Assembly: GCF_000962805.1 (NCBI RefSeq)
Contig: NZ_JZTW01000001.1
Location: forward strand, 124,001 to 188,000
Direction: 5' to 3'
From: Pseudarthrobacter chlorophenolicus
Lineage (GTDB): Bacteria > Actinomycetota > Actinomycetes > Actinomycetales > Micrococcaceae
Length of the DNA: 64,000 bases
Part shown: positions 46,298 to 54,829 of the stretch, in pieces
Layout: each line of letters begins with the position of its first letter
How positions within the stretch are numbered: position 1 is the first letter of the stretch
The notes under the pieces: generated by a model
Database searches by the model: none
What the model saw: only the letters and a program-made list of their open reading frames with translations
Told to the model about the DNA's origin: nothing
Program-made: the position numbers and the translations under genes

Positions 46298-46417
46298 ATG
46301 CCGTATGTCGACATCAATCCGCACAAGGGCCGTCCGAAATGGGTTGGCTACACAATTTTGTGCGTCCTCCTATTTCTGAGTATTGGCGTTGTGACGGCGG
46401 CTTTGACGGTCCACTGA
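46298..46417 (+). CDS. 39-residue single-helix membrane protein, copy 1
   Basis: MPYVDINPHKGRPKW opens the peptide, followed by one transmembrane helix (GYTILCVLLFLSIGVVTAAL). Too short for standard gene calling, but a paralogue at 54710-54829 is identical at 31 of 39 positions with many synonymous differences, strong evidence that it is translated. It precedes the MinD-like gene by 96 bp. Function unknown. Confidence 0.85.
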   Translation: MPYVDINPHKGRPKWVGYTILCVLLFLSIGVVTAALTVH

Positions 46418-46513
46418 ACCGACAGCCTTGCTGTTCACGCTGCAGACAGCACCTAGACTTACTCTTTGAACTAGTGCTGCATAACAGTTTGCCGATCGTC
46501 CGGGGGGACAGAC

Positions 46514-47884
46514 ATGCCACAACCGGCGGATCAGAATGCAGGCGCCCCAGGAGAAGATGCAGGGCAGCCGCAACTGCGCCGACGCCGCGACATTCGTCGT
46601 GCCGATGGCTCGCTTGAGGATGCCTGGACAGGAACCATGCCAGCCGTAACCCCCAACACGCCTCGCAAGAACGACGCCGGAGGGCCTGCGACGCGCCGCT
46701 CGTCCTGGGCGGAAGCAGCCGCAGCGGCCGACGCAGCTAAGCCCGCTGCGGCCGGGCCTGCGGCGCCGACGCGGCCACCGGTTTCCGCGCTGTCTGCAAT
46801 CCAATCGGACGCGCCTATTTCCGCCGTTCCCAATGGTTCCACTGCTACCGATGCCGTTCAGGAAGTCTCCTTGCGGTCGTCAGATGCTACTCCTGAGACT
46901 CCGTCATTTCGTCGAAGCCGCCCAACAGTGGCTGACGCCATCGCAGGCAGCCCTGCGCCGGACTTCATCAGCTCGCCCGGGCTGTTCGTCAAGGAGCAAA
47001 AACCGCGGCCTGTGGGCGGTTTCCGCGGCGCCATGTACAAGCTGACCGGGGGTTCCTGGAACATGGGACCTGGGCCCAAGCAGCGCCAGGAAGACGAATT
47101 GGCCCGCCGGATTTCACGTCAGCTGCAGGGCAGCTACAATACCGCCATCCTGAGCCTCAAGGGCGGCATCGGCAAGACCTCCACCACAGTCGGAGTCGGC
47201 CTCACACTTGCTGAGTTCCGCGGCGATGCGCCCTGTGCCATCGATGCCAACCCGGACTCGGGCGACCTCGTGGAGCGCGCCTTGGGAGAGGGCATTTACC
47301 AGCAGGCCAGTCCGCGGACCATCACAGACCTGCTCGACAACATAGAGTCCATCGACTCCTTGACCGCGCTTGCCCGGTACATGCACCACGCCGGCCGGCT
47401 GCACCTCATTGCGGGGGAGCAGGACCCGGAAGTCTCGGACTCGCTCACCGCTGAGGAGTACCTGCGGATCCGCAAGCTCATCTCCGGCTACTACTCCGTG
47501 GCTCTGACCGACTGCGGCACGGGCGTGACGCACAACGCTATGAGCGGAATCCTGCAGTCGGCGGACAACCTCGTCATCGCCGCAGGCTACGCGGTGTCAG
47601 GTGCGAAGCGTGCCCGCAGCACCCTGCAATGGCTGGCTGGCCACGGGTATGAGGACCTGGCCCGGAACGCCATCGTGGTGATCACCGACAAGGACGAAGT
47701 ATCGTCCCGCGTGGACAAGGACGCTATCGAGGACCACCTGGCCGGTATCTGCCGCCAGCTCATCGCGGTTCCCCACGACCGGGGCGTTGCTGACGGAGAC
47801 CTGGTGACCCTCGACGTCCTCAAGCCCGAAACCCGCCGTGCGTACAAGGAAATCGCCGCCGCCATCGTGGACGGGTACCGCTAG
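46514..47884 (+). CDS. MinD/ParA-like ATPase (EspI-like)
   Basis: 456 residues; GGGGGGAC precedes ATG 46514. The first ~190 residues are low-complexity Ala/Pro-rich. The ATPase follows: deviant Walker A SLKGGIGKTSTT (about 214-225), Walker A' CAIDANPDSGDL and LTDCGTGVTHNA. The layout resembles EspI-type ATPases of type VII secretion, but no ESX gene is present; instead the next genes form a glycan synthase. It may position or regulate that membrane complex (inference). Confidence 0.9.
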   Translation: MPQPADQNAGAPGEDAGQPQLRRRRDIRRADGSLEDAWTGTMPAVTPNTPRKNDAGGPATRRSSWAEAAAAADAAKPAAAGPAAPTRPPVSALSAIQSDAPISAVPNGSTATDAVQEVSLRSSDATPETPSFRRSRPTVADAIAGSPAPDFISSPGLFVKEQKPRPVGGFRGAMYKLTGGSWNMGPGPKQRQEDELARRISRQLQGSYNTAILSLKGGIGKTSTTVGVGLTLAEFRGDAPCAIDANPDSGDLVERALGEGIYQQASPRTITDLLDNIESIDSLTALARYMHHAGRLHLIAGEQDPEVSDSLTAEEYLRIRKLISGYYSVALTDCGTGVTHNAMSGILQSADNLVIAAGYAVSGAKRARSTLQWLAGHGYEDLARNAIVVITDKDEVSSRVDKDAIEDHLAGICRQLIAVPHDRGVADGDLVTLDVLKPETRRAYKEIAAAIVDGYR

Positions 47885-48029
47885 GACTCAAAGCCGCAAC
47901 TTCTCCGTAAGGCCCTGTCTCGTTGCTTGCTATCTTCCTGCGTCATGTGCTCAGCAGGTAGTCCGGAACTACAAATACAGGTAGCTTCTACGGTTCAAAC
48001 CTGCCGAAGCAGCAACATACCCTGCGGGA

Positions 48030-48248
48030 ATGCTGCTTACGCTAATTCGAATTATGGGGCTAGGGCCGAAGTGTCGGTTCTGTGGTGAAGCGTTCAGGCG
48101 TAACCCGCCGCCCACCTTCTGCTCTCGGGCTTGCCTAGAGACGTGGCAATACCAGCAAGCCCACTTTCCCGACGGAATAAAACTACCTAGCAAAGGGGAA
48201 CTCAAGCGGATGACGAATAATACGCATTCCGCTCCCATCGCGAAATAG
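48030..48248 (+). CDS. Small zinc-finger-like protein, copy 1
   Basis: 72 residues. CRFCGEAFRRNPPPTFCSRAC gives a C-x2-C, C-x3-C arrangement resembling the start of FCS/MYM-type zinc fingers, followed by ETWQYQQAHFP. A diverged paralogue of 50 residues occurs at 55272-55424. Zinc binding is inferred from the cysteine spacing; function unknown. It lies between the MinD-like and BcsB-like genes. Confidence 0.7.
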   Translation: MLLTLIRIMGLGPKCRFCGEAFRRNPPPTFCSRACLETWQYQQAHFPDGIKLPSKGELKRMTNNTHSAPIAK

Positions 48249-48370
48249 TGCACGTCCACGTTCCAGACATTCAGAAGCTAAGCCACGTGACCAGCCCCGC
48301 CACAGCTTCTTGACCAAGTCTTGAGCGTAGGCACGGCCCTCCCTTGAACTGGCCCGCCGAAGCTTAGGGG

Positions 48371-50398
48371 ATGCTCTCACGTCTCAGGGCAGGGAGCGCC
48401 GTGCTCACCTGCGCCTCCCTGCTTGCCACCGGCCTCCTCCTCGCGGCACCTGCCGCGAATGCCGCCACCCCCGCAGCGGCCAAAGCCGGCGTCCCCGCCT
48501 CGCACACCGACGGCACGGCAGCCCCGGCGTCCACCGCTTCCGTCTCAGCCCTGCCCGGCCAGACCGGGCAGCAGCTCTCCCTGCACTTGGCAGACGGACT
48601 CAACCCCACCCGCGTCACCGGCACCATCGCCGTCGCCGGGCAGGCCGTCCAGGGCACCATCCGCGTCACCGCCAAGGGACGCACCCTCCTCGAAGCCCCC
48701 GCCGGCGCGGCCCTCACCCTGGACGCCCCCGTCACCGCGGCGGACCTCACTGACCACGAGCTGGTCCTGAATCTGGACTACCTCCCCGCCGTCCAGAACG
48801 TCTGCACCGCCGCCCAGTCCGCCGCCACCCTCAGCAAGGTGGCCCTCACCACCAGCGGCGCCGAGGCCGCCCCCGCCACCGTGGCCGAATTCCTGGCCCC
48901 CTCCGCGCCTGCCGTCCTCATCCCGGTGCCGGCCAATCCGCCGTCGGACGTTTCCGCCGCCATCCTGGCCGCCGCCGCTGCCATGGCCCACCGCTACCCG
49001 GACGCCACCCTCACCCTGGTCCCCGAACCGGACGCCGCTGCCCGGGCAGCCGCCCTGCCCTCCGGCTCCCGGATTATCACCATCGCCGCCGCGACGCCGG
49101 AAGAGCAGGACGCCGTCAGCACCACCCTCACCACCGAATCCGGCCGCCCCGCCCTGGCCCTCACCGGCCATGGCGAGGAACTCCGCAGCGCTGCCCAGGC
49201 ACTGGCCAACACCAAATCAGCCCTGGCCGATTCCACTACCGTCACCGGCATGACCGCTACCGTCCCCGCGGCCGCCGGGCCCGAACAGACCCTCGCGGAC
49301 CTCGGCGCCAACACCATCAAACTGGCCGGCTACGGCACCCAGGAAACCTACCTGGGCGTCAACCAGTCCCAGTTCGGCGGCCCCGTCTCCGCCGTGACCC
49401 TCCACCTCAGCGGCACCCACACTGCCGTGCCCGCCGGGGGACAGGCAGCCCTCTCCGTCTACTGGAACGACTACCTGCTCAGCTCCCACACCCTGGACGG
49501 CGACTCCTTCGACCTCACCGCCAGCGTCCCCGCCGGGCAGATCCAGTCCCGCAACGGCCTGCGCCTGCGCCTCACCGCCCTCCCCGCCGGCGGCGACTGC
49601 TCCGGCCCCGCCGGCCTGCTCCCCATGGAACTCACCGTGGACACCACCGGCAGCAAACTCACCGCCGAACGCGGCCACTCCCTCAAGCCCGGTTTCGCCC
49701 GCTTCCCCCAGGTCCTGGGCAGCACCCTCCCCATAGCGTTCGACGACGGCGCCACCGCCCAGGAGAACACCATCAGCGCCGCCGCGCTCGCCTTCGCCCT
49801 GCAGCGCGACTCCGCAGGGCTCCTGGACGTCCGCCTCACCGACGCCGCCGGCCTCCTGGACTCCAGCGACTCCGGCCTCCTGGTGGGCGCCACCGCGGAA
49901 ACGGCCGAGAAAGTAGCGGCACCGCTCCGCCTGGCCGGCTTCCGCACCGTAGCTGCCCGCGACATCGAATTCGGCGTGGGCACCACCGCCCCCTACGGCG
50001 TCCTGGAAGGGTTCGAACAGAACGGCCGCAACCTCCTGCTCCTGGGCGGCTGGGCCCCCGAGAACGCCACCGGCGCCACCACTGCCGGTACCCTGCAGGG
50101 CAGCCTGGCCGCCCACGTGCAGCAGCAGCCCGGGGGCTGGAGCGCTCTCTCCCGGAACCTGCTGGTCACCCAGACCACCGGCGACCCTGTCCTGCTCGAA
50201 AGCAACGCCATCACGCCCCAGGCCGAAGTGACGGACGGGTTCCGGCCCCTGGCCCTCTGGATAGTTGCGGCCGCCGCCGTGCTGCTGCTCGCCTTCACGG
50301 CACGCGTCCTCCTGCGCCGCCGGCACAAGCGGCACGCCGGCGCCTACGCCGAGGCCCGGGAACAGGCCGCCGCCGCGGACACCCCCAGTGGCCAGTAG
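48371..50398 (+). CDS. BcsB-like exported polysaccharide synthase subunit
   Basis: 675 residues from ATG 48371; GTG 48401 has a better ribosome-binding site (AGGGAGC) but a weaker signal peptide. Signal peptide ending APAANA, a long extracytoplasmic Ala/Thr-rich region with alternating beta domains (TVTGMTATVPAAAG; FGGPVSAVTLHLSGTH; VYWNDYLLSSHTLDGDSF), then one C-terminal membrane helix (about 630-650) and a basic tail. Topology and sequence resemble the BcsB/cellulose synthase regulatory subunit. The downstream membrane GT2 would be its partner. Confidence 0.82.
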   Translation: MLSRLRAGSAVLTCASLLATGLLLAAPAANAATPAAAKAGVPASHTDGTAAPASTASVSALPGQTGQQLSLHLADGLNPTRVTGTIAVAGQAVQGTIRVTAKGRTLLEAPAGAALTLDAPVTAADLTDHELVLNLDYLPAVQNVCTAAQSAATLSKVALTTSGAEAAPATVAEFLAPSAPAVLIPVPANPPSDVSAAILAAAAAMAHRYPDATLTLVPEPDAAARAAALPSGSRIITIAAATPEEQDAVSTTLTTESGRPALALTGHGEELRSAAQALANTKSALADSTTVTGMTATVPAAAGPEQTLADLGANTIKLAGYGTQETYLGVNQSQFGGPVSAVTLHLSGTHTAVPAGGQAALSVYWNDYLLSSHTLDGDSFDLTASVPAGQIQSRNGLRLRLTALPAGGDCSGPAGLLPMELTVDTTGSKLTAERGHSLKPGFARFPQVLGSTLPIAFDDGATAQENTISAAALAFALQRDSAGLLDVRLTDAAGLLDSSDSGLLVGATAETAEKVAAPLRLAGFRTVAARDIEFGVGTTAPYGVLEGFEQNGRNLLLLGGWAPENATGATTAGTLQGSLAAHVQQQPGGWSALSRNLLVTQTTGDPVLLESNAITPQAEVTDGFRPLALWIVAAAAVLLLAFTARVLLRRRHKRHAGAYAEAREQAAAADTPSGQ

Positions 50399-52085
50399 CC
50401 TCCAGGCCCCGCCGGCTAGGCGGGCCGCCCCGGTCACGGACGGTGTGGGGGAGCGGGCCCCGTGGCCGGCCCGCACCTGGGCGTCCCTCGGTGCCCCGGT
50501 GGCCGGCCGCCACGTCCCCGGCACCGCCGTGATCGCCGGGGCCGCGGCCGTGGTGGGCTTCCTCGCCTGCCTCTACACCACCAGCTCCGGCAGCAACCTG
50601 GACTACTCGGACGCCCAAAGCCACCTCACCATCGCCCGCCGCGTGTTCGACAGCAAAGCCCCCGGCTTCGAACAGCTGGGCACCGTGTGGCTGCCCTTGC
50701 CGCACCTGCTCCTGATGCCGTTCATCATCAACCTCTGGATGTTCAGCACCGGCTGGGGCGCCTGCATCCTGGGCATCCTGGCCCTGGCCGCCACCACCTC
50801 CGGGCTCTACCGGATCTCCGCGCGCCTGGGCTACGGCCGGGCCGGGCGGCTCGCCGCCGTGCTGGTGGTCCTGGCCAACCCGGCAATCCTCTACACGTAC
50901 ACCACCGCCCTCACCGAACCCGTGCTTCTCATGTGCCTGGTGGCCGGCATGGCCGGGCTGGCGCACTGGGCCACCAGCCGCCGCCGGATGAGCGCCGGCG
51001 AGCTCGCCGTGTTCGCCGGCATCCCGTCCGGCGCCGCGGTGCTCTCCCGCTACGAGGGCTGGGCGCTGGTGCTCACCGGCACCCTGTTCGTCCTCATCAC
51101 CGAGCTGCGCCGCTCCGGACAGGTCCCCGAAGCCCTCAAAATGGCATCCGGCTACGCCATGGTCCCCGCCGCAGCCGTGCTCTGGTGGCTCTCCTACAAC
51201 TGGGCCATCTACGGCAACCCGCTGGAATTCATGTTCGGCCAGTACTCCGCCTACGCGCAGCAGAAGAACATCACCGACGGCGGACTGCTCCCCACCAAGG
51301 GCAACCTGGGGCTGACCCTCTGGACCTTCCACTGGTCACTGTTCGAAACCCTGGGCGTGGTGGTGCTCGCCGCAGCCGCGTGCGGAGCCGTAGTGGTGGT
51401 GTTCCGCCGGGGCCTCGCCACCGGCACCCTGCTGATCGCCGTCACGGGCAGCGCCTACGCGTTCGCTCTGGTGAGCCTGTACCTGGGGCAGACCGCCATC
51501 AACAATGACCACTCCCTCCCCAGCACTTGGTGGAACAACCGCTTCGCCCTCACCGCACTGCCCCTGGCCGCCGTGCTGGTGGCGGCGTTCGTGCACGAGG
51601 CGACGCGCCGCCGTCGTACGCGTTCCCTGGTGGCCGCCGCACTCCTGCTGGCCCTTGCCGCGCAGAACGCGTGGTGGCTGCAGGATCCCGCCGGCCGCCT
51701 GGCCATCCTGGCCGAGGGGCGCATGTCCCACGAGTCCAACACCGATTCGTTCGCCGCCGCCCGCTGGCTGAAGGACCATTACCGCGGCGGCGGGATCCTC
51801 ATGGACGAAAGCGCCCGCGGGAACGCGGTCCTTCCCACCATGGGCATCCCGCTGGGCAACATCTACAACCGCGCCTCCGGCGACCACTTCGCCCCGGCGC
51901 TCGAGGAACCCGCCCGGTACGCCGAATGGGTGTTCGTGAACGTGGAGGCCGGCGCCGGGCCGCAGGACTCCGGCTTCACGGACCTGGTGTACCAGGCCAT
52001 CAGCGCGGACCCCACCTTCAACTCCCGCTACGCGGTGGCATTCAGCAGCCCCACCCACCGGATCTACGAAAGGACGGTGGACTGA
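50388..52085 (+). CDS. GT-C-type integral membrane glycosyltransferase
   Basis: 565 residues from GTG 50388, overlapping the BcsB-like gene by 11 bp. About 11 membrane helices, with the GT-C acidic motif in the first extracytoplasmic loop (NLDYSDAQSHL) after helix 1, and a soluble C-terminal part (about 465-565). It resembles ArnT/PMT-type enzymes that use polyprenyl-phosphate sugars outside the membrane, so it could decorate the glycan made by the neighbouring GT2. Donor unknown. Stop and next start share one base. Confidence 0.88.
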   Translation: MASSLQAPPARRAAPVTDGVGERAPWPARTWASLGAPVAGRHVPGTAVIAGAAAVVGFLACLYTTSSGSNLDYSDAQSHLTIARRVFDSKAPGFEQLGTVWLPLPHLLLMPFIINLWMFSTGWGACILGILALAATTSGLYRISARLGYGRAGRLAAVLVVLANPAILYTYTTALTEPVLLMCLVAGMAGLAHWATSRRRMSAGELAVFAGIPSGAAVLSRYEGWALVLTGTLFVLITELRRSGQVPEALKMASGYAMVPAAAVLWWLSYNWAIYGNPLEFMFGQYSAYAQQKNITDGGLLPTKGNLGLTLWTFHWSLFETLGVVVLAAAACGAVVVVFRRGLATGTLLIAVTGSAYAFALVSLYLGQTAINNDHSLPSTWWNNRFALTALPLAAVLVAAFVHEATRRRRTRSLVAAALLLALAAQNAWWLQDPAGRLAILAEGRMSHESNTDSFAAARWLKDHYRGGGILMDESARGNAVLPTMGIPLGNIYNRASGDHFAPALEEPARYAEWVFVNVEAGAGPQDSGFTDLVYQAISADPTFNSRYAVAFSSPTHRIYERTVD

Positions 52086-54079
52086 TGTCCGAGGCAGTAC
52101 CGGTTCTCGACCCGCCCGGATCCGTCCCCGGGCCGCTGGCTGCTGGCCCGGGGCGGCAGTCGCTCGCGCTGGGCCAGACCCTGCTCCAGGCCGGTCTCAT
52201 CACCCCGGAGCAGCTGGACCGTGCCCTGCTGCGCGCCGCCACCGAGGGCGGCCTGCTGGGCCGGCACATCATCCTCGAAACCGGGCTGAACCGCCGGCAC
52301 GTCTACGAGGTCCTGGCCGAGCAGTGGGACGCGCCTCTGGTGGACCTGGTGTCCCACCCGTCGGATGATGCGCTGCTGGAACGGTTGAGGTTCAGTGAGG
52401 TGTCCGAGCCCGGCTGGCTGCCGTGGCACCTGGCGGACGGCGTGCTGACGGTGGCCACCGCCGTGAAGCCCAGTGAGGAGATCCGCGCTGCCGCCATGCG
52501 GGCCACCGGCGCCACGGACGTGGTGTTCCGGACCACCACCGACTGGGACATCAACCACTCCATCCAGCGGGCCTTCCGCAACCACCTGCTTTACGAATCC
52601 GCCGAACGGCTGGCCGAAGAACTGCCGGACGGCTCGGCCCGGACCGCGCTGACCCTGTGGCAGCGGCTCCTGCCTGCCGTGCTCCTTAGCGCCCTGCTGG
52701 CCGGGCTGGCGCTGAATGCCTTGCTGACCACCATCGTGCTGCTCACCGCCGTGAACGTGGTGTTCCTGGTGAGCATCGGGTTCAAGACCGTCGCCAGCCT
52801 GCGGCAGCCGTTCGACGCGCTGCATGACCGGTCCGCGGCGAAGGCCCGTGCCCGGGAGTTCCGCCGCCGCGGACTGCCCGTGGAGGAGGTTGCCCGGATT
52901 GCTGACGCGGACCTGCCCGTGTACACCATCCTCATCCCGGTGTTCCGTGAGGCCAACATCATCGACAAGCTCCTGGGCAACCTGGGCCAGCTGGACTACC
53001 CCCGGTCAAAGCTGGACGTGCTGGTGCTGCTGGAGGAGGACGACACCGAAACCATCGAGGCCGCCAAACGCTCCCGGCCGCCGGAGTACGTGCGGATCCT
53101 GGTGGTGCCCCGCGGCGAGCCGCAGACCAAGCCGCGGGCCTGCAACTACGGGCTCACGTTCGCCCGGGGCGAGTACGTGGTGATTTTCGACGCCGAGGAC
53201 CGGCCCGATCCCGGCCAGCTCCGCGCCGCCATCGATGCTTTCCGGCAGGACGCTTTCGAGCGGCAGTACCTGGACCCGGACCGCCGGCCGCTGATCTGTG
53301 TGCAGGCCGCCCTGAACTACTTCAACGCGGACCAGAACGTCCTCACCCGGCTGTTCACCATCGAGTACACCCACTGGTTCGATTCCATGCTCCCGGGCCT
53401 GGACCGTTCCGGCATCCCGCTGCCGCTGGGCGGCACGTCCAACCACTTCGATACCCGGCTGCTGCGGCTGGTGGGCGCCTGGGACCCGTGGAACGTGACG
53501 GAAGATGCGGACCTGGGGCTGCGCGCCGCCGTCGAAGGCTACCGCGTGGGCGTCATCAACTCCACCACGTGGGAGGAGGCCTGCTCGCAGGTGCCTGCGT
53601 GGATCAAGCAGCGCACCCGCTGGATCAAGGGCTACATGGTCACCGCCGCCGTAAACACCCGCAACACGCTCCGGTACGTCCAGCGCACCGGGGTGGCCGG
53701 CGCCGTGGGGTTCCTGGGCCTGATCCTGGGGACCCCGCTGGCGTTCCTGGCCTACCCGCTGGTGCTGGGCTTCACCATCGTCACCTACGTGGGGTACAAC
53801 TTCGTGGGCCTGGTCCTGCCGGAGTGGCTGCTGGTGGGCGGGGTGGTGTCCATGCTGTTCGGCAACGCCATGATGATCGTGGTGTCCGGGGTGGCCACCT
53901 GGCGGCGGCACGGGTGGCGGATCGCCATCTTCGCACTGCTGAACCCGGCGTACTGGGTGCTGCACTCGGTGGCTGCGTGGCGCGCCGCCTGGCAGATGCT
54001 CACCAGCCCGCACAAGTGGGAGAAGACCCCGCACGGGCTGGACGAGGAGTATCACGACGACGGGCGGTGGTCCGCATGA
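52085..54079 (+). CDS. GT2 synthase with N-terminal GspE/MshEN-like domain
   Basis: 664 residues. Residues about 25-170 match the type II secretion ATPase N-terminal (MshEN) domain: LGQTLLQAGLITPEQLDRAL, then GGLLGRHIILETGLNRRHVY, and a second subdomain (GWLPWHLADGVLTVATAV). Two membrane helices (about 198-240) follow, then a processive GT2: IPVFREANII, LLEEDDTET, IFDAEDRPDPGQ, NVTEDADLGLR and QRTRWIKGY, then four or so C-terminal helices. MshEN domains can bind cyclic di-GMP, which would make this an alternative to PilZ control of a cellulose-like synthase. Confidence 0.9.
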   Translation: MSEAVPVLDPPGSVPGPLAAGPGRQSLALGQTLLQAGLITPEQLDRALLRAATEGGLLGRHIILETGLNRRHVYEVLAEQWDAPLVDLVSHPSDDALLERLRFSEVSEPGWLPWHLADGVLTVATAVKPSEEIRAAAMRATGATDVVFRTTTDWDINHSIQRAFRNHLLYESAERLAEELPDGSARTALTLWQRLLPAVLLSALLAGLALNALLTTIVLLTAVNVVFLVSIGFKTVASLRQPFDALHDRSAAKARAREFRRRGLPVEEVARIADADLPVYTILIPVFREANIIDKLLGNLGQLDYPRSKLDVLVLLEEDDTETIEAAKRSRPPEYVRILVVPRGEPQTKPRACNYGLTFARGEYVVIFDAEDRPDPGQLRAAIDAFRQDAFERQYLDPDRRPLICVQAALNYFNADQNVLTRLFTIEYTHWFDSMLPGLDRSGIPLPLGGTSNHFDTRLLRLVGAWDPWNVTEDADLGLRAAVEGYRVGVINSTTWEEACSQVPAWIKQRTRWIKGYMVTAAVNTRNTLRYVQRTGVAGAVGFLGLILGTPLAFLAYPLVLGFTIVTYVGYNFVGLVLPEWLLVGGVVSMLFGNAMMIVVSGVATWRRHGWRIAIFALLNPAYWVLHSVAAWRAAWQMLTSPHKWEKTPHGLDEEYHDDGRWSA

Positions 54080-54465
54080 ACGGGCACCTTCTCGTCCATG
54101 GCCTCCCCGTCCTTGACCCGGCGTGCATCCGGGAGATGGGGGAGGAGCTGGACCACGCTTCGGCCCTGACGTTCCTGTCCGCCTACCTCGACTTCCTCCC
54201 GGAACGGCTGGCCACCCTCTGCGCCGCCGTTGCGCTTGAGGACGGAGCGGCCGCCATGGACCGGGTCCTGAGCCTGAAGGTTTCCTCCACGATGGTGGGT
54301 GCCTGCCGGCTTTCGGCGCTCGCCGAGGCGCTGCAGGGGCTGGTGTGCACGGGCAACTGGGCAGCCGCGGAACCACTGCTGGCTGAGCTGGCAGCCTCCG
54401 TGACGGCCGTGCTCGCAGCCGGCCGGGCCGCCGTCGGGACCTTTCAGCCCATCCGGACGGGATAA
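54076..54465 (+). CDS. HPt-like protein lacking the phospho-acceptor histidine
   Basis: 129 residues, ATG overlapping the GT2 stop by 4 bp. The helical bundle and the LKVSSTMVGACRLSAL segment correspond to the HPt motif AHxLKGSSxxxGAxxL, but the histidine position reads Leu (RVLSLK). It therefore cannot relay phosphate in the usual way and may be a binding adaptor for a response regulator. A second HPt-like protein with the same loss is encoded at 56944-57339. Confidence 0.78.
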   Translation: MNGHLLVHGLPVLDPACIREMGEELDHASALTFLSAYLDFLPERLATLCAAVALEDGAAAMDRVLSLKVSSTMVGACRLSALAEALQGLVCTGNWAAAEPLLAELAASVTAVLAAGRAAVGTFQPIRTG

Positions 54466-54492
54466 CGATATCTGCCAATCGAATGACTAGAT

Positions 54493-54520
54493 TTGTCAAA
54501 AGTGCTGTCACGTGGTTGGG
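54493..54520 (+). promoter_or_regulatory. Conserved upstream element, copy 2
   Basis: TTGTCA, 7 bases, TGTCACGTGGTTGGGT: same order and spacing as at 46143-46172. It lies 40 bp before the GTG of the 48-residue peptide gene. Confidence 0.5.
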
Positions 54521-54560
54521 TACTTTCAAATGAGGATCACTACAATCAACGGAGTCTGCC

Positions 54561-54707
54561 GTGGCTTTGACTGACTATGCCCTCGCGCTGGCCGCACTGC
54601 TTGGCACGCTGCTGGTCCCTTTCGCTGTCCTGTACCAAGTGCTGCGGCTCAAGCGCCGCACGCTCCGGATCCCCGTCCGGACCGCGCCCCGAGGCAAAAA
54701 CCGCTGA
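54561..54707 (+). CDS. 48-residue membrane peptide
   Basis: From GTG 54561, with GGAG 7 bases upstream: a hydrophobic helix (YALALAALLGTLLVPFAVLY) and a strongly basic tail (RLKRRTLRIPVRTAPRGKNR). The truncated relative at 46198-46296 shows that the sequence is conserved beyond this copy. The stop is followed after 2 bases by the next microprotein start, so the two are coupled. Function unknown. Confidence 0.7.
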   Translation: MALTDYALALAALLGTLLVPFAVLYQVLRLKRRTLRIPVRTAPRGKNR

Positions 54708-54709
54708 CC

Positions 54710-54829
54710 ATGCCGTATGTCGACATCAACCCCCACAAAGCCCGCCCCAAGTGGATCGGTTACACCATCCTCACCGTCCTGCTGGTCCTCACCGTCGCCG
54801 TGGTGACGGCCGCCCTCACGCACCACTGA
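54710..54829 (+). CDS. 39-residue single-helix membrane protein, copy 2
   Basis: MPYVDINPHKARPKW, then helix GYTILTVLLVLTVAVVTAAL and HH at the end. Paralogue of 46298-46417 (31 of 39 identical). Conservation of the cytosolic head (PYVDINPHK and RPKW) exceeds that of the helix, so the head probably contacts a partner protein. Confidence 0.85.
   Translation: MPYVDINPHKARPKWIGYTILTVLLVLTVAVVTAALTHH

Noticed and set aside
46514..47884. Plasmid or chromosome partition (parA) locus
   Set aside because: No parB or parS-like repeats nearby, and the long Ala/Pro-rich N-terminus fits EspI-like ATPases better.
49217..50524. Long minus-strand open frame opposite the BcsB-like gene
   Set aside because: Gly/Val/Gln-rich low-complexity shadow typical of high-GC antisense frames.
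51527..52084. Upstream extension of the GT2 synthase
   Set aside because: It overlaps the GT-C gene throughout and reads as Arg/Pro/Gly-rich shadow; ATG 52085 couples to the GT-C stop.
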